From Hysterium pulicare CBS 123377 (Eukaryota; Ascomycota; Dothideomycetes; Hysteriales; Hysteriaceae): a DNA stretch of 64,000 bases. A program made the translations under genes and the position numbers. The notes under the pieces are model-generated. The model made no database searches and was not told where the DNA came from. It saw only the letters and a program-made list of their open reading frames with translations. This document shows, piece by piece, positions 35,101-46,670 of this stretch; position 1 is the stretch's first letter; each line of letters starts with the position of its first letter. Location of the stretch: positions 1 through 64,000 of the forward strand of contig AJFK01000026.1 in assembly GCA_000467715.1 (NCBI GenBank), given 5' to 3'.

Positions 35101-38100
35101 ATCTTGGCACGGCGAGCAAGAGATATTAATTGAATCGCGGCCATTGAATCGCCTCCAAGATGGAAGAAGTTATCGTTGCGCCCAATATGCAAAACATCGT
35201 TGGAATACGCCGAAGGTAGCACTCTCAGCCATAAGTTACTCAGCACCCGTTGGGACTCTGAGGTCAAAGTTTCATCCTCCGTGTGGTCGTCTCTGGCTGA
35301 ATCCATAATTACTTGGTAAACTTCAGTATCTATATCTTCGACCCATTGAGATATAGCTTTCCGATCGAGCTTCCCAGACAGTAGAAGAGGTAAGGACTTC
35401 GCAACGACCCAGGTGTTCGGCACCATGTATGGTGGTAAGACTTCGCGTAGGCTCGATTTGGTCAACGTGATGTATGGTTGCGCTAGCTTCTCGTCGTAAC
35501 TATTCGACAGCATAATGTGTAGTGAGTCGTCATTTTGGGCAGTGTCCGAGGCCTTAGAGTGGAAGGCGGTAGACGAAAGAATAGCCACCAGTTTTCCTTT
35601 ACAGGGTCCAGCTATTGGCACCAGGACGACAGAGTATTTCGCTACACAATGCTCTGCAATTGCGATCTCAATTTCGTCGACTTCAATTCGTTGGCCCCTT
35701 AACTTGACTTGCGTGTCTTTTCTACCGACGTAGATCACGGAGCCATCCAAGTCATAACGTACCAAATCTCCGGTTCGATACAGCCGAGTGTCAGTGCCGT
35801 GAGCAGTGTGCCACAAAGGTGCTGGAATAAAAGCTCCAGCCGTAAGTTGAGATTGACCAAGATACCCACGTGCCAACGAAGGAGAATCGAGAAGAAGCTC
35901 TCCAACAGCACCGATGGGAACTAGTCTCTCCACATTTGCAGGATCGGTAATCCATGATAATACTCCAGCACCCCGTCCAATGTTCCGAGGGTTTGACCCT
36001 TGGCTGACTCGTTTGCTAATATGACTAGTAGGGCAACATTCGCTCGGGCCATAGCCATTAATCAAATGAACACGATCTGCCCAATCCCGAATATGTGCGG
36101 GCGTCATAGGTTCGCCGGTAAGTGACAGAACTTCAAGCGTCGGAACGTCGTTCGGCGACAGAGTCGTAACGAAAGAAGGAGTGGTCTCTAAAAAGGTGAT
36201 CTTTGCTTCTCGAGCGAAGTTTGGAAGGTCTGACATCCTGACTTCGTCAGATGGGACGCATAAGCATCCACCGGCGTAGAGGACTGAGAAAGTGTCTTGG
36301 AGACACGTATCGAACACGTAGCTAGCGAACTGGAGGACACGAGATTTTTGAGTCAGGTGAAATCTCAGTCGATAGACTTCGATGATTGAACTAAAAGCCT
36401 TATGCTCAACCACAATGCCCTTGGGTTGGCCAGTGCTTCCGGAGGTGAAGACCGCATATAGCGCGTTAGATGGTAATATGACGACATTGGTCAATTCCGT
36501 ACCCTCAGGTAATCGTTTCAGCAGGGTTGGACCTACAGCTACTGTAGTTTTGTTAAATGACAAGCACTTTTCATACGTCTGCTCAGAGGAAAGAATGATT
36601 TGTGCGCCGGTCTGCTGAAGAATAGCCAGAATCCGGCGGGGAGGATGAGCAGGGTCTAGCGGGACGAATGCACCACCAGCTTTCATTACTCCCAGCATTG
36701 CAACAGTTGCCCACATTGACTTCTCATACAGGAGAGGAACCATGGCCTCGGGCTTAACCCCCAGGGCCACCAAGTGACAAGCTAGTCGTGAAGATAGAGC
36801 ATCAAGCTCTCCGTAAGTTAACTGCCCATCCGAGGCATAAATTGCAGGGGCATGGGGTTGTCGATAGAATTGGTAGTGTAGAAGTTCATGTAGACACCGA
36901 TCAACTGCGGCCGGTCGATCCGCATTCCATTCGTCAATTTGGGATCTGTCGCGTGCACTAACGAATGTCAAATCACCGACCGGCTGTAGTGGATCTGAAA
37001 GAATGTTCGAAAGCACAGTGCGGAATGTGCAAGCCAGATTCCACGCTTGTTCTTGGGATAGGCATGTGTCGATATAGTCCAGATCAGCTATGACCTCCTT
37101 CGCATCCTCGTTGATAGACAGCGAAACATCGTATTCAGTCTCGTCGCGATAGTCAAGAAGTTTGACTGAGATTTCGCCATTCTTCGAGCTGATCGTTTGT
37201 TGGTCGGACGAGCTTTTTTGATAAGACATGATGGTGTTGAAGAGATTTCCGGAAGCCTCTGCTGACTGCATAATTTTGGATAGAGAGACTGTCTGATGGG
37301 GGAGGCTTTCGATGAAATCCTCCTGCGCCTTCTTCATGATATCAATTAGCAGATCTGATGGTCGAAGTCGAGCAGTGCACAACAGCATGTTGATCATTGG
37401 GCCTACGATCGAGTCTGCATTGTCAATCGGTAGGTCTCGGCCAGATGCTAGATAACCGAAGCACACGTTTTCAGTTCCAACAAATGAGTGAAGAATAAGC
37501 GCCCATGCAGTTTGAAGGATATTCGATGCTGTCAAATCATGCTTCCGGCAAAAAGCTTGTATTTCGGGAGTGGCAGTCAGTGTGAAAGAGATCCTGTGGC
37601 AGGTGACATCCGATGGTGCCAACTTTGCGGCAGTTGAGTTAAGGCTTGGGAAGCACGACGGCTGTATACCTCGCAAGCGATTTTTCCAGTACTTGAGGTC
37701 AGTGATTGTGTCTCTTTCTTCGATGAATTTGATAAATTGTCGGTAGCTTGGTGCCATACTTAGTGGCATTGTTGAAACACACTGCTCAGCTAGATCGCGG
37801 AAGATGATAGCAGACGACGCGCCATCGGAGAGTAGGTGATTTTTCTCGAGACAGCAAACCATACGACCAGAAGCTGTCATGTAAATAGTCAGATGATGTG
37901 CCGGACCATGTCCTAGTTTGAAGCTCTCTAAGGCGAGTTGCGTCTTGCAGAGAGACAATATGTCATTGTCGTCGCACCAAACCACTTTTGTTTCCGCTTC
38001 GGTCTCTTTGAGGACGATTTGGTCGAATAGATGGTCATCGCAAATACTTTCAATAAAGATCGTCCGTAATATGGGATGTCTTTGAACAACGTGTTGCCAC

Positions 38101-41100
38101 GCCCGCTGTAGAGTCTCCGCATTAACCTATAGGCCACTGTCAGTTCCCATCCCGCTGCCTGAGTTGGTTCCACAGCTAAGACTTACCCGGTGATTCGAAT
38201 CTTTGGTGGATATCTCGAAAACAAAATACTGTCGATATGCGGATCCGTTGTCTTTCATTTGGCTTATTATCAACCCTTCCTGCATTGGTGAAGTGGGATA
38301 GACATCCTCAATACTTTCCACCCCATCGACCTCAATCTGTGGGAGAACATCTGCGCATAGCTTCTCAAGTCCACGATAGTCGGCTGAAAGTAAGTTGTAA
38401 TCACTAAGCGTCGGAGTGATAGGGAGATTGCTTAGTTGAGAGGTCAGCGACTTCAAACATGCCTCATACGCCCGAAGCCACGACGAAATGCGATCCTGTT
38501 GTTTTATCCGGCCGGAATACTCAACTGTAAAGTGTAATCTACCTCTTTCCACGGTGGCAAAGAAAGTAAAAAGCGAGAAACGTTCGGATGCATCGCGGAG
38601 TTTGGCCTCCTCCGGCAATCGCATGGGTTGGAATAATGCATTGTCACGTTCGAACTGCTGGTAGACACCCAGGTAATTGAACACGACTTCGACGGGGAAG
38701 ACTTCGGTGAAAGCCTTGCGTCCCCCGACATCATTGAAAAGCTCCGCGAAGTACGAGCAGCCATTCTCAGGCATCAAAGAACGTGCATCTTTGACTTTTT
38801 TTATAGTATCAAGTAGATCACCAGTGATGCCGGGCAGTATAGGATGCATAGTGGTAAACCAGCCGACAGTGCGTGAAAGGTCAATCGAATCGTCCCACGG
38901 CTCTCGACCATGTCCTTCATTAAAGACGGTTGGTGGTTCCCGATCTTGAAAGACAACGGAAAATGATTGTATCAATGCCGCAATGAAAAGGTCTACTGGA
39001 GTGGTTCGATAAGGGTTGTTACAGACCCCCATAAGCTTCTCGGTAATGTCAACGTCCAATACGAAATCCTCTTCAACAATGTCCTGGTAGAGATTTTGCT
39101 GGCCAGACATATCCCAGTAATCAAGATCTGTTTCGGCGATCGTACCAAGGAGACTTCCACTTGAGACAGCTCCATGGACTCGTTCCGATTGGGCTTTGGA
39201 CCACTTCTGAAACGATATTGGCTCCGGGGAGACTTTTGGTACTTTTTCGCTCTGTAGAAATAGCTCTATCTCTTCAAGTAAAACTCGCCAGGAAACGAGG
39301 TCGATAACTAGATGATGGATAGTAATGAATAAGTATTGTCCCTCTGGAGATTGAATGAGCGCAATGGCCATCAAGGGGCCATCCTCGAAGTTGACCAGCT
39401 TTTTAGTGTCAAGAACCACAGCCCCCAGGCCTTTCAAGTCGTTAACCATCAAAGTTCGGAGTTTGAATGAACAGTTGACATCCCGAGCGACCTTCTGCAC
39501 CCACTTGCCCTTGGAGTGGCAAAACCGTGCTCGAAGCATCGGATGAGCTTCGACACACGACTCAATTGCTCTCGACAACATTTCGACGTCTATGGCTGAA
39601 GTAATACTGAGCAAGAAACTCTGATGGTTGTTCGTGTTTCCTGCTGGGGAGATATGGAAGTGCAACTGTTGAATAGGTGATAAGCCAAAAGGTGTGTCGT
39701 CCATATCAGGTATGTGTTCCAGCAAGTTCTTCTGAGTTGCCTTCAGGCCGGCCTGTCGAGCAAGTTCCGAAATTGTTCGCCTCCGTAAGATGTCTTGAAC
39801 GGATACAATGATTCCGAGGGAACGGGCTTTACTCATGACTCGAATAGCTGAGATGGAATCACCGCCAAGCATCATGAAAGATGTATTGAGATTTACCCGT
39901 TGCAAAGGAATGTTCAAAACTTCGCTCCAAACTTGAACTAGACCTTTTTCCACGTCTGTCATTTTCTCAGACGAGACATGTTCTTCCGAGATGGCTTCAA
40001 GCAGGCTATACTGTTCAGCCGACATATTTTCAAGATATTCTTCGACCTTACGAGTATCAATTTTTTGCGAAGTAAGCGTGGGAAGTTTATCAACAGCGAT
40101 GAAAACATCAGGAACCATGAATAGAGGGAGCTGGTCATAAAGCTGTTCTCTAAGATTTGAGGTGTACGCACCAAATGGCTGCCCATGAAATTCAGTCTGT
40201 ATCGCCATGCCATCCGCTTTGAGGGAACCGGATGGGATCTGACTAGAAAGTATCGCGACGAGGCGCTTCTGGAGAAAGCCAGATTTTGGAACCCGGGATA
40301 CGGTGTACTCAACTTTACTTCTCAGTAATGCGTGCTCAACATCGTGAAGCTCGAGACGTTGGCCGCGGATTTTGACCTGGGTATCTTTGCGGCCCAGGAA
40401 TGACAGTGTACCATCTTGATTATACCTTACTAAATCTCCTGTAGCATAAATTTTTGAGATCGCTTTGCTGAAATCTGGAAAATGCTTGCGCCACTCCGGA
40501 GGCGCAATGAATGCTTGGGCACTCCTATCAGGTTCCTGGAGATAGCCATCTGCAACTATAGGCCCCTCGAGAAGCAATTCGCCGATACAGCCAACAGGAA
40601 GAAGTTGTCCATGGCTTTCTGGCTCCACAATCCAGGTAAGGCAGCCAACGGCTTTACCGATATTGTTTGCTTCATGGGGGCTACTGAGATTGTCGTTGAT
40701 GGTGCTCGTTACCGACGCTTCGGAAGGCCCATAAAGATTGATGAGGTGTAGCTTGGGCGACCAGTATTCCACTTGGTGTTCTGTCATTGTCTCGCCGCCT
40801 AATGCAAGGACCCTCAGAGATGGGAGTTCCAAACCTTCCAGGGTAGTTGCGAGAGACGGAGTAATATGGGCCCAGTTGACTTCATGCCGCTGGATGAATC
40901 CACCGAGGTTGCTTTGTCTTTCATCATCAGAGGGCACACAGAGGGTCCCTCCAACAATGAATGTGGTCAGATGATCCTCCATGCTTGTGTCAAAGCTGTA
41001 GTCTGCAAATTGTAGAACACGCGAGGTGCTGTCAATGTGCAGTCCACTTCGATGTGCATTGGCCGCTGAAGCGTAAGCCTGATGAGAGATCATGGCGCCT

Positions 41101-44100
41101 TTTGGATATCCGCTCGAACCCGAAGTGTAGATAACGTACGCGGGATCAGTCGGGGTAATCCGGACGCTGTGGAGGCAAGCCGCGTCCGCAGGAGGGAGAG
41201 ATTTCATAAGATCTGCTTCGACTGCTATGATGTTTGTTGCAAGATCGGAACATTTTTGGAATTGTGCTGGAGAGGAGAGAATGACTCTAGCATCTGTTTG
41301 CTGGCATACGTGTTTCAGTCGAGACGATGGAGACGCCACATCAAGAGGAACGAATGCACATCCTGCTTTCAAAACACCGAGTAACGCCACGCTGAACCAC
41401 ATTGATTTCTCGAAACACAGAGGAACGAGTGATTTTGGGCCAATTCCGAGGCATATAAGATGGTATGCAAGTTTGGATGACATTGATTCGAGGTCAGAGT
41501 AACTGATTTTGCCATCATGCGCGATTATGGCTACGGCATCTTGTTCCCTCGAAGCTCGTTGTTCGATGAGGTGATGGACGCAGGCATCAACAGTCCGAGG
41601 ATGAGTTCCATTCCACTCTTTTATTTTCTTATAGTCATTGGCATTGAGCGAATCAATTTTGTAGACAGGGGTATTGCATGCGTCAGCGATCGTAGAAAGC
41701 ATTTCAATGAATGCTTCAGCGACGTTGGTTGTGCTTGATTCCGAGTGTTTAGAGGTGGAGTAATTCAAACGGACACCGAGTCCTTCATTAGATTGCTCAA
41801 TAATCACGGCAATATCGAATTCAGTCGCATTATGGTCTTCGACCACTTCTAGCTGGAGTCTTGTTTGCAGAGTACTTTGGTCGTGCGGGGATGGTTGTAG
41901 GGAAACAATAGTGTTGAACAATCCAGAGTTTGAGCCTCCTGCGCTCTCCAAAATCTTCGCCAGAGAGATCGTCTGATGCGGTAGAGCCTGCACAAAGTCG
42001 TCATGTATCGCCTCGATAGTGTTGCGGACTGTTTGTCCTTTATGAAACCTAGTACGACACGGAACCATATTAATGAGCGGTCCGACCATTTTTTCCACTT
42101 CCTCCAAGGGAAGGTCTCGGCCAGAGGCAAGATAGCCAAAACAGACATCATCGCGCCGGAGATAACGCCGTAGGACTAACGCCCATGCTGCCTTTGCGGC
42201 ATCGCCGATTGTAAAGTCATATTCCCTGCACATTGACAAAAGTTCTGAAAGTTTTGTGAAAGACGCATAAACAGTGTGGACTTCATGGGATGCAGAGTTT
42301 CCGGTCTTCGACAAGGGAGGAAAGATTGATGGGTCTAGATCCTTTAAGGTCTGTCGCCAGAATTTCGTTGCCGCAATGCTTCCCTTACGCGATAAGTAGT
42401 CGACGTACTGGCGATATGGCGGGCCTTGACCAGGAGGGAGATTCTCGTCGTAGGCTAACAACCAATCTCGAAAGAGTAATTTGCTAGACTCAGCATCGAA
42501 AATGGTATGATCCATTTCTAGAGCGCAATAGGCGTGACCTTTCAGAGTTTGATACATGGTCACCCGGTGTGGTGGAGTAAGTCCCATCTTGTAGGGTTCT
42601 TGAAGCTTCAATTTCCATATGCTGCGCATTTCAGATTCTTCTTGAAGGTCAATAGTTGTAACATTCGCTGCTATGTGACGCAGAACCACTTGACGTAGAA
42701 GTTCTTCGCTCTTTTTGCTCGCGAGAAATACGGTTCGCAATATTGGATGGCGATTGACGACTTGCTGCCATGCACGTGATAACCTCTCCGTATTGACTCT
42801 CGCGGGTTGATTGCAAGCAGAGATCTTGACCAACATGCTCACTTTATATACAGCGTCGCGGAACTTCATTTGACTTAGTGCAAGGCCCTGCTGCATCGGT
42901 GATAGTGCGTAAACATCCTCAATGTCGTCGTAATCGAAAGACCCGTTCTCTAGAACTAAATTTTCGGTAACACCGATATGTGGAGAGTCAAGGCTTTGCA
43001 AAGCAAGAGATATATCGGGCATCAGTCCATTGAAATCTTCTTTTGTATCAACGGCCCTCGGTCTCCACGCCGATCGTGCTAAATTTTCGATGGGTTTCCT
43101 CCGCAAGATGTCTCCGAGTGATATCGACATTTGCTGCCCACGACATAGTGCAACCACTCTTATGGCTGACAATGAGTCGCCGCCGAGGGCCATCAAGGAA
43201 CAAGTCAAGGGAATTTCTTCCACAGGAAGTCCAAGCACTTCACCCCATATCTTCTGAAGTATAAGCTCCGATGTGGTGGATGGACGTTGGGCGGGTTCCC
43301 CTCTCATCAGAGATCTTGCCGCATCGAAAGACTTTTTATCAATATTAGAGACCCATTCCGAGGCTGCTACACGATTGAGCTTGCGTGAGGCCAGCACAGG
43401 TATGGAATCGACCAAAATCCAATCTTCTGGGATCATGTATGGAGGGAGTCGCTCAGATATTGACTTGGTGATGGCATCAATAAGCGTGGATGCAAGAGCT
43501 TTGTGGTCAGTAGAAATGACGCGGGGCATATGGTGAAGCGGCAAAACATTCTTGCCGTCGCTTTGGAAGGCATTGAGTGAACACATGGCAACGAGTCGTT
43601 GCCTGTATAGACCTGAGCTTGGAAGAAATGCAACCGCATGATTGACGCTCCCCTCGTTCTTCAATTGATATTCGATTTCGTTGAGATCTAAACGCTGCCC
43701 TCGAAGGTTCACAGTGGCGGTTTTCCGGCCAACCCATTGAACAGATAAGTCAGTATTATAATGGCCGAGATCACCGGTCTTCCAAAACGCTGTATTTTCG
43801 TGTCCGAATTTGCACGCCCAGGCGGGATTCCTAAAGAATGACTCCGAAGTCTGTTGTTTGTCTCGGAGGTAACCAAGGGCAAGCACGGGACCAGAGAAGA
43901 TGATCTCGCCCACACAACCGATGGGCGATAGTCGATTGTGATTGTTAGCGTCCACAATCCACCAGTTGATACTGTAGGGGAAACCGAGCGAAGTTGGGTA
44001 TTCCTCATGGGGCATCACGTGATGAGCGACGCTGGCACCAACGACCTGGAGGACATCGTCAGTCAATCAATTCAACCCAAAGCGAGTAGAAGCGTCTAGT

Positions 44101-46670
44101 CCGTGCGGTAGCGAGATGTAATCAAGCTCTCTCCCGTAGCTCGAGCGAGCCAAATAGGACGCAGCTCGCGTTAAAGACAAGTAACATAACGGAAAGACGA
44201 AGTTGCTTCGTAGAATAGACCATTTGTGAGTTTAAATGCGGATCAGTATTGTACGTACCTCTGTAGAACCATATGTATTGATCAAATCAACTTTGCTGGC
44301 CCATTTCTCAGTGATGTCTAGGCCCATCACCTCTCCTCCTGAATTCAAGGTTCGTAAAGTTGGCACGGACTCCGGGGACATGGTTCTCAGGGAGGAAGGA
44401 GTCGCAAAGGAGAAATTGACGTTCAAATCATTGATGCTTTGAACAAGGTCGCCAGGGGTGTAGTCTGCGTCTACTACGCAGAGACAACCGCCTGCTGCTA
44501 GAACAGCCAGAAAGTCGCATACCACCACGACGAAGCTGTACGACACATGGTGTAATAGACGGGTATCCGTACCCAAGCCCAGATTCTTGCCACTATGAAC
44601 GCAGTATGTGGAGAGGTTTTGGTGTGTATGAACAACACCTTTCGGTTTTCCGGTGGAACCAGAAGTAAAAGTAACGTAAGCTACGTCACTTGGAAGGACA
44701 TCTTGTGGGTGCGAAAGGGGAGTACTCGGCAACTCTTGAAGGGATTTTAGTTCGAGAAGGAGCATGGTGTCGACCAGCTTGCAAGCTAACGTGAAATACG
44801 CAGGAGATGCGAGCATGACTGTTGGTTGTGCTTGAGAAACGATCTCCTCGATCCGGCCTTGGGGAAAGGAGGGTTCCAAAAAGATGAATGCCCCTCCTGC
44901 TTTCAATACCCCCAAGACAGCTACAGCCGCAAGTATAGTCTTTTCGAGATACATTGTTACGAACTTGCCTCGTCCAACTCCATGTTCTATGAGCCGGTAG
45001 GCTAACTTGTTTGATAGTATTTCAACCTCCTCAAAAGTGAGGCTCGATGTCCGAGAGCAAACAGCAATTGCGTTCCGGCGTAGAGCAACCTCTCTTGAAA
45101 CAAGGTCATGCACGCAAATTTCAATGGGTTCAGGTACGTGACTATTGGCCTTCTGTATCATCTCTTGATCGCGGGGGCTTAGGATGTCGAACTGAAGCAT
45201 TGTGAGATCCCAAAGACTTTCCGTGCCTAGCTGGCGAAAGATGTGTGTGAAATGATCTGCAAAGATTTCTGCTTGACCTTTAGAAATCTCTTTCGTATCA
45301 TAACGAATGGTAACTGCCCATCGGGTGTCCTCGGGTCGACATAAGAGACTGATCGGATATGACCTCAATATGGGATCAAAATGAGTTCCTGTTGGAAGTA
45401 GTTTCAAGCCTAACGAGTTCGCCGTGACCTCCAGGCGTGACATTTCGTGTACAGCAACAAGAGTTCTAAAATCGCAGGCAGTATTGATATCAGAGCCAAG
45501 CTGTCTCATGTCTTCCAAGGAGGCGAATTCGTGCAATGATCCGGTCCTGATAGTTTCACGTAAGACATCAAGGAATTCTTTGATGCTAAGGTTATTGTCG
45601 ATCTGTACCCTCAATGGCATCAGATTTGGTTTGTGACCAAAGGTTTTTTCTGGTTTGAAGACAGCGCCCGCTTTGCCGATATTCATGGAGCCAATGACAA
45701 CGTCATCAGAGCCCGAATGCTGGCTGACAACCATTGCCCACGCTGCAAGAAGCAACGTCTTAGGCTCGATTTGAGGAAATATAATTGATGGGAATTCAAT
45801 TGCGGTACAGAGGACGCTATCAGCATGGGCTCTCTTTTCGGACGAGGGCGCTCGGGGAAAATCTTGCGGTGGAGATCCACTCAGTTGGCTGATCCAATAA
45901 TCGATGGAGGCTTCGTTAAGTCCATTGGTAATGTCATTGGAAATATCCGTAAGTGAGCATGTTTCCATACTACCGGGGGCTTCGTATTCGGAAGCAATAG
46001 CTTGCAAGACTAAATTCGTATTCACATCGTCTTGTACTGCCTGAGAGAATGTCCAGACCAAGTGTCGATTTGCATCCCCAGAGTCTAAGAACGCAAAATG
46101 TGGAGACTCCGCTATAGATCTAGCAGAGTCCATTTGGCCCTTCATCAGGTGGTGGGATAGGTCCACACCTGATTGCAACGGAGGGGGGTTCTGGAAAATG
46201 ATCTGGAGTGGCCCAAACTTGGAAAGGTTTACCAGTCTAGTTCGAAGCAGAGGTAAACGCCGCGAAACTGCATAGCAAGCTGAACGCAAACGCCCAATAT
46301 CGATGGCTTCTGGGATGCTCATTACGATTCGGGCAGCAGGGGAGCAATCATCTGGGCAAGATCCAAGTAGCCCTTGTTGATATGAAGTGATAGGAACAAT
46401 GTCTTCGATTAAAACTTTGGAGATACCAAGTTCTAGTTCAATGATGTTCATAGCTTCTTTCTTCCAGCTTGATCCGTTCGCCAAGCCATCGTGGCCGAAT
46501 GACGCATTTTTCGGGAGACCGAAGGTCGGATAAGGAGAGCCTGAAGTATTAGATGACGATAGAAACTCACTGTCATTACTCTCAGATACATCGGGTGGAG
46601 TGCGAGAGTCAGATTCTCGAGCCAAGACCTCCGCTGATTCTCTATCAACGGGTTCCAGGAAATCCGCCAT
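23880..46670 (-). CDS. Giant six-module nonribosomal peptide synthetase with C-terminal methyltransferase
   Basis: Three exons, 46670-44259, 44045-38187 and 38126-23880, give 7,505 residues. All junctions are phase 0. Intron 1 (213 bases, GTACGT...CTCCAG) falls inside adenylation domain 1 after NTYGSTE. Intron 2 (60 bases) falls inside condensation domain 3 between STKDSNHR and VNAETLQRAW. Neither flanking part makes sense alone, so this is one gene. Inferred domains by residue: C1 75-503 (degenerate), A1 516-1030, T1 Ser about 1095; C2 1180-1607, A2 1625-2142, T2 Ser about 2201, E 2254-2690; C3 2715-3149, A3 3166-3684, T3 Ser about 3751; C4 3814-4244, A4 4264-4794, T4 Ser about 4841; C5 4909-5334, A5 remnant 5335-5569, T5 Ser about 5606; C6 5674-6099, A6 6114-6634, T6 Ser about 6685; C7 6754-7174; methyltransferase 7244-7505. 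All six carriers have LGGDS. The start at MADFLEPVD is the first in-frame ATG. It should assemble a peptide by the thiotemplate route; no thioesterase is present, so the terminal C domain is the likely release or cyclisation domain. It diverges from an aminotransferase gene. Confidence 0.93.
26223..29378 (-). other. NRPS module 6: C, A, T
   Basis: C6 has HHSLYDGWSW. A6 has FTSGSTGIPKG, YNFDVSIGD, YGPAE, YKTGDL and NGKIDRK, all intact. T6 reads LGGDSLAAM. This is the last amino-acid-loading module before the terminal C domain. Confidence 0.85.
29463..31673 (-). other. NRPS module 5: C, truncated adenylation domain, T
   Basis: C5 has HHSMYDMWS. Its end (STEEKNELISF) is joined within about 15 residues, near 30340-30380, to VGASAWIVNPDDHHMLAPIG, which belongs downstream of core A5. 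About 315 residues containing cores A1-A5, including the ATP loop and substrate pocket, are absent without a frameshift. The remnant is also altered: YRTGD is FQKTGV and NGKxDR is DDGRLISR, so the ribose-binding Asp and the catalytic Lys are both lost. T5 (LGGDSVLGM) is intact. Confidence 0.88.
31743..34958 (-). other. NRPS module 4: C, A, T
   Basis: C4 has a perfect HHALYDGWS. A4 has FTSGSTGEPKG, YTWDASIEE (Trp replacing the usual Phe before Asp), FGPTE, YKSGDHVKY and RSGKLARD. T4 reads LGGDSLAAM. The domain appears competent. Confidence 0.85.
35028..38315 (-). other. NRPS module 3: C, A, T
   Basis: C3, downstream of an E domain, carries NHLLSDG with the catalytic His and Asp. A3 has FTSGSTGQPKG, YVFDTCLQD, YGPSE, YRTGDL and SGKLDRK, all intact. 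T3 reads LGGDSMAAIQ. C2 and C3 share the block VCFGYLASGRDLP and a following VGPxINM, which the later C domains lack. Confidence 0.85.
38388..42920 (-). other. NRPS module 2: C, A, T and epimerase
   Basis: C2 has DHTIFDA, keeping the catalytic second His and the Asp. A2 has YTSGSSGYPKG, YSFDTSMED with the Asp present, YGPSE, YATGDL and a Lys in TSQKID. T2 is LGGDSISAIR. The E domain shows HHLVIDLVSW, EGHGREPW, GWFTTMHP and VVFNYLG, all usual for epimerisation domains. The second residue incorporated should therefore be offered as its D form to C3. Confidence 0.85.
43068..46448 (-). other. NRPS module 1: degenerate C, non-canonical A, T
   Basis: The condensation-like domain has SQAVQDD where HHxxxDG is expected, so it lacks the catalytic His and is probably inactive. 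A1 keeps the ATP-binding loop TSGSTGKPKG, WKTGDL and a C-terminal Lys (SRKLNR). Its A4 core reads YSFVVVVCDF instead of FDxS, so the Asp that holds the substrate amino group is Val. Domains lacking this Asp often activate keto, hydroxy or aryl acids. T1 is intact (LGGDSLSAIR). Confidence 0.8.

Noticed and set aside
38127-44258. NRPS as two or three separate genes
   Set aside because: The breaks fall within single domains and are bridged by phase-0 GT-AG introns, so one gene is the better model.
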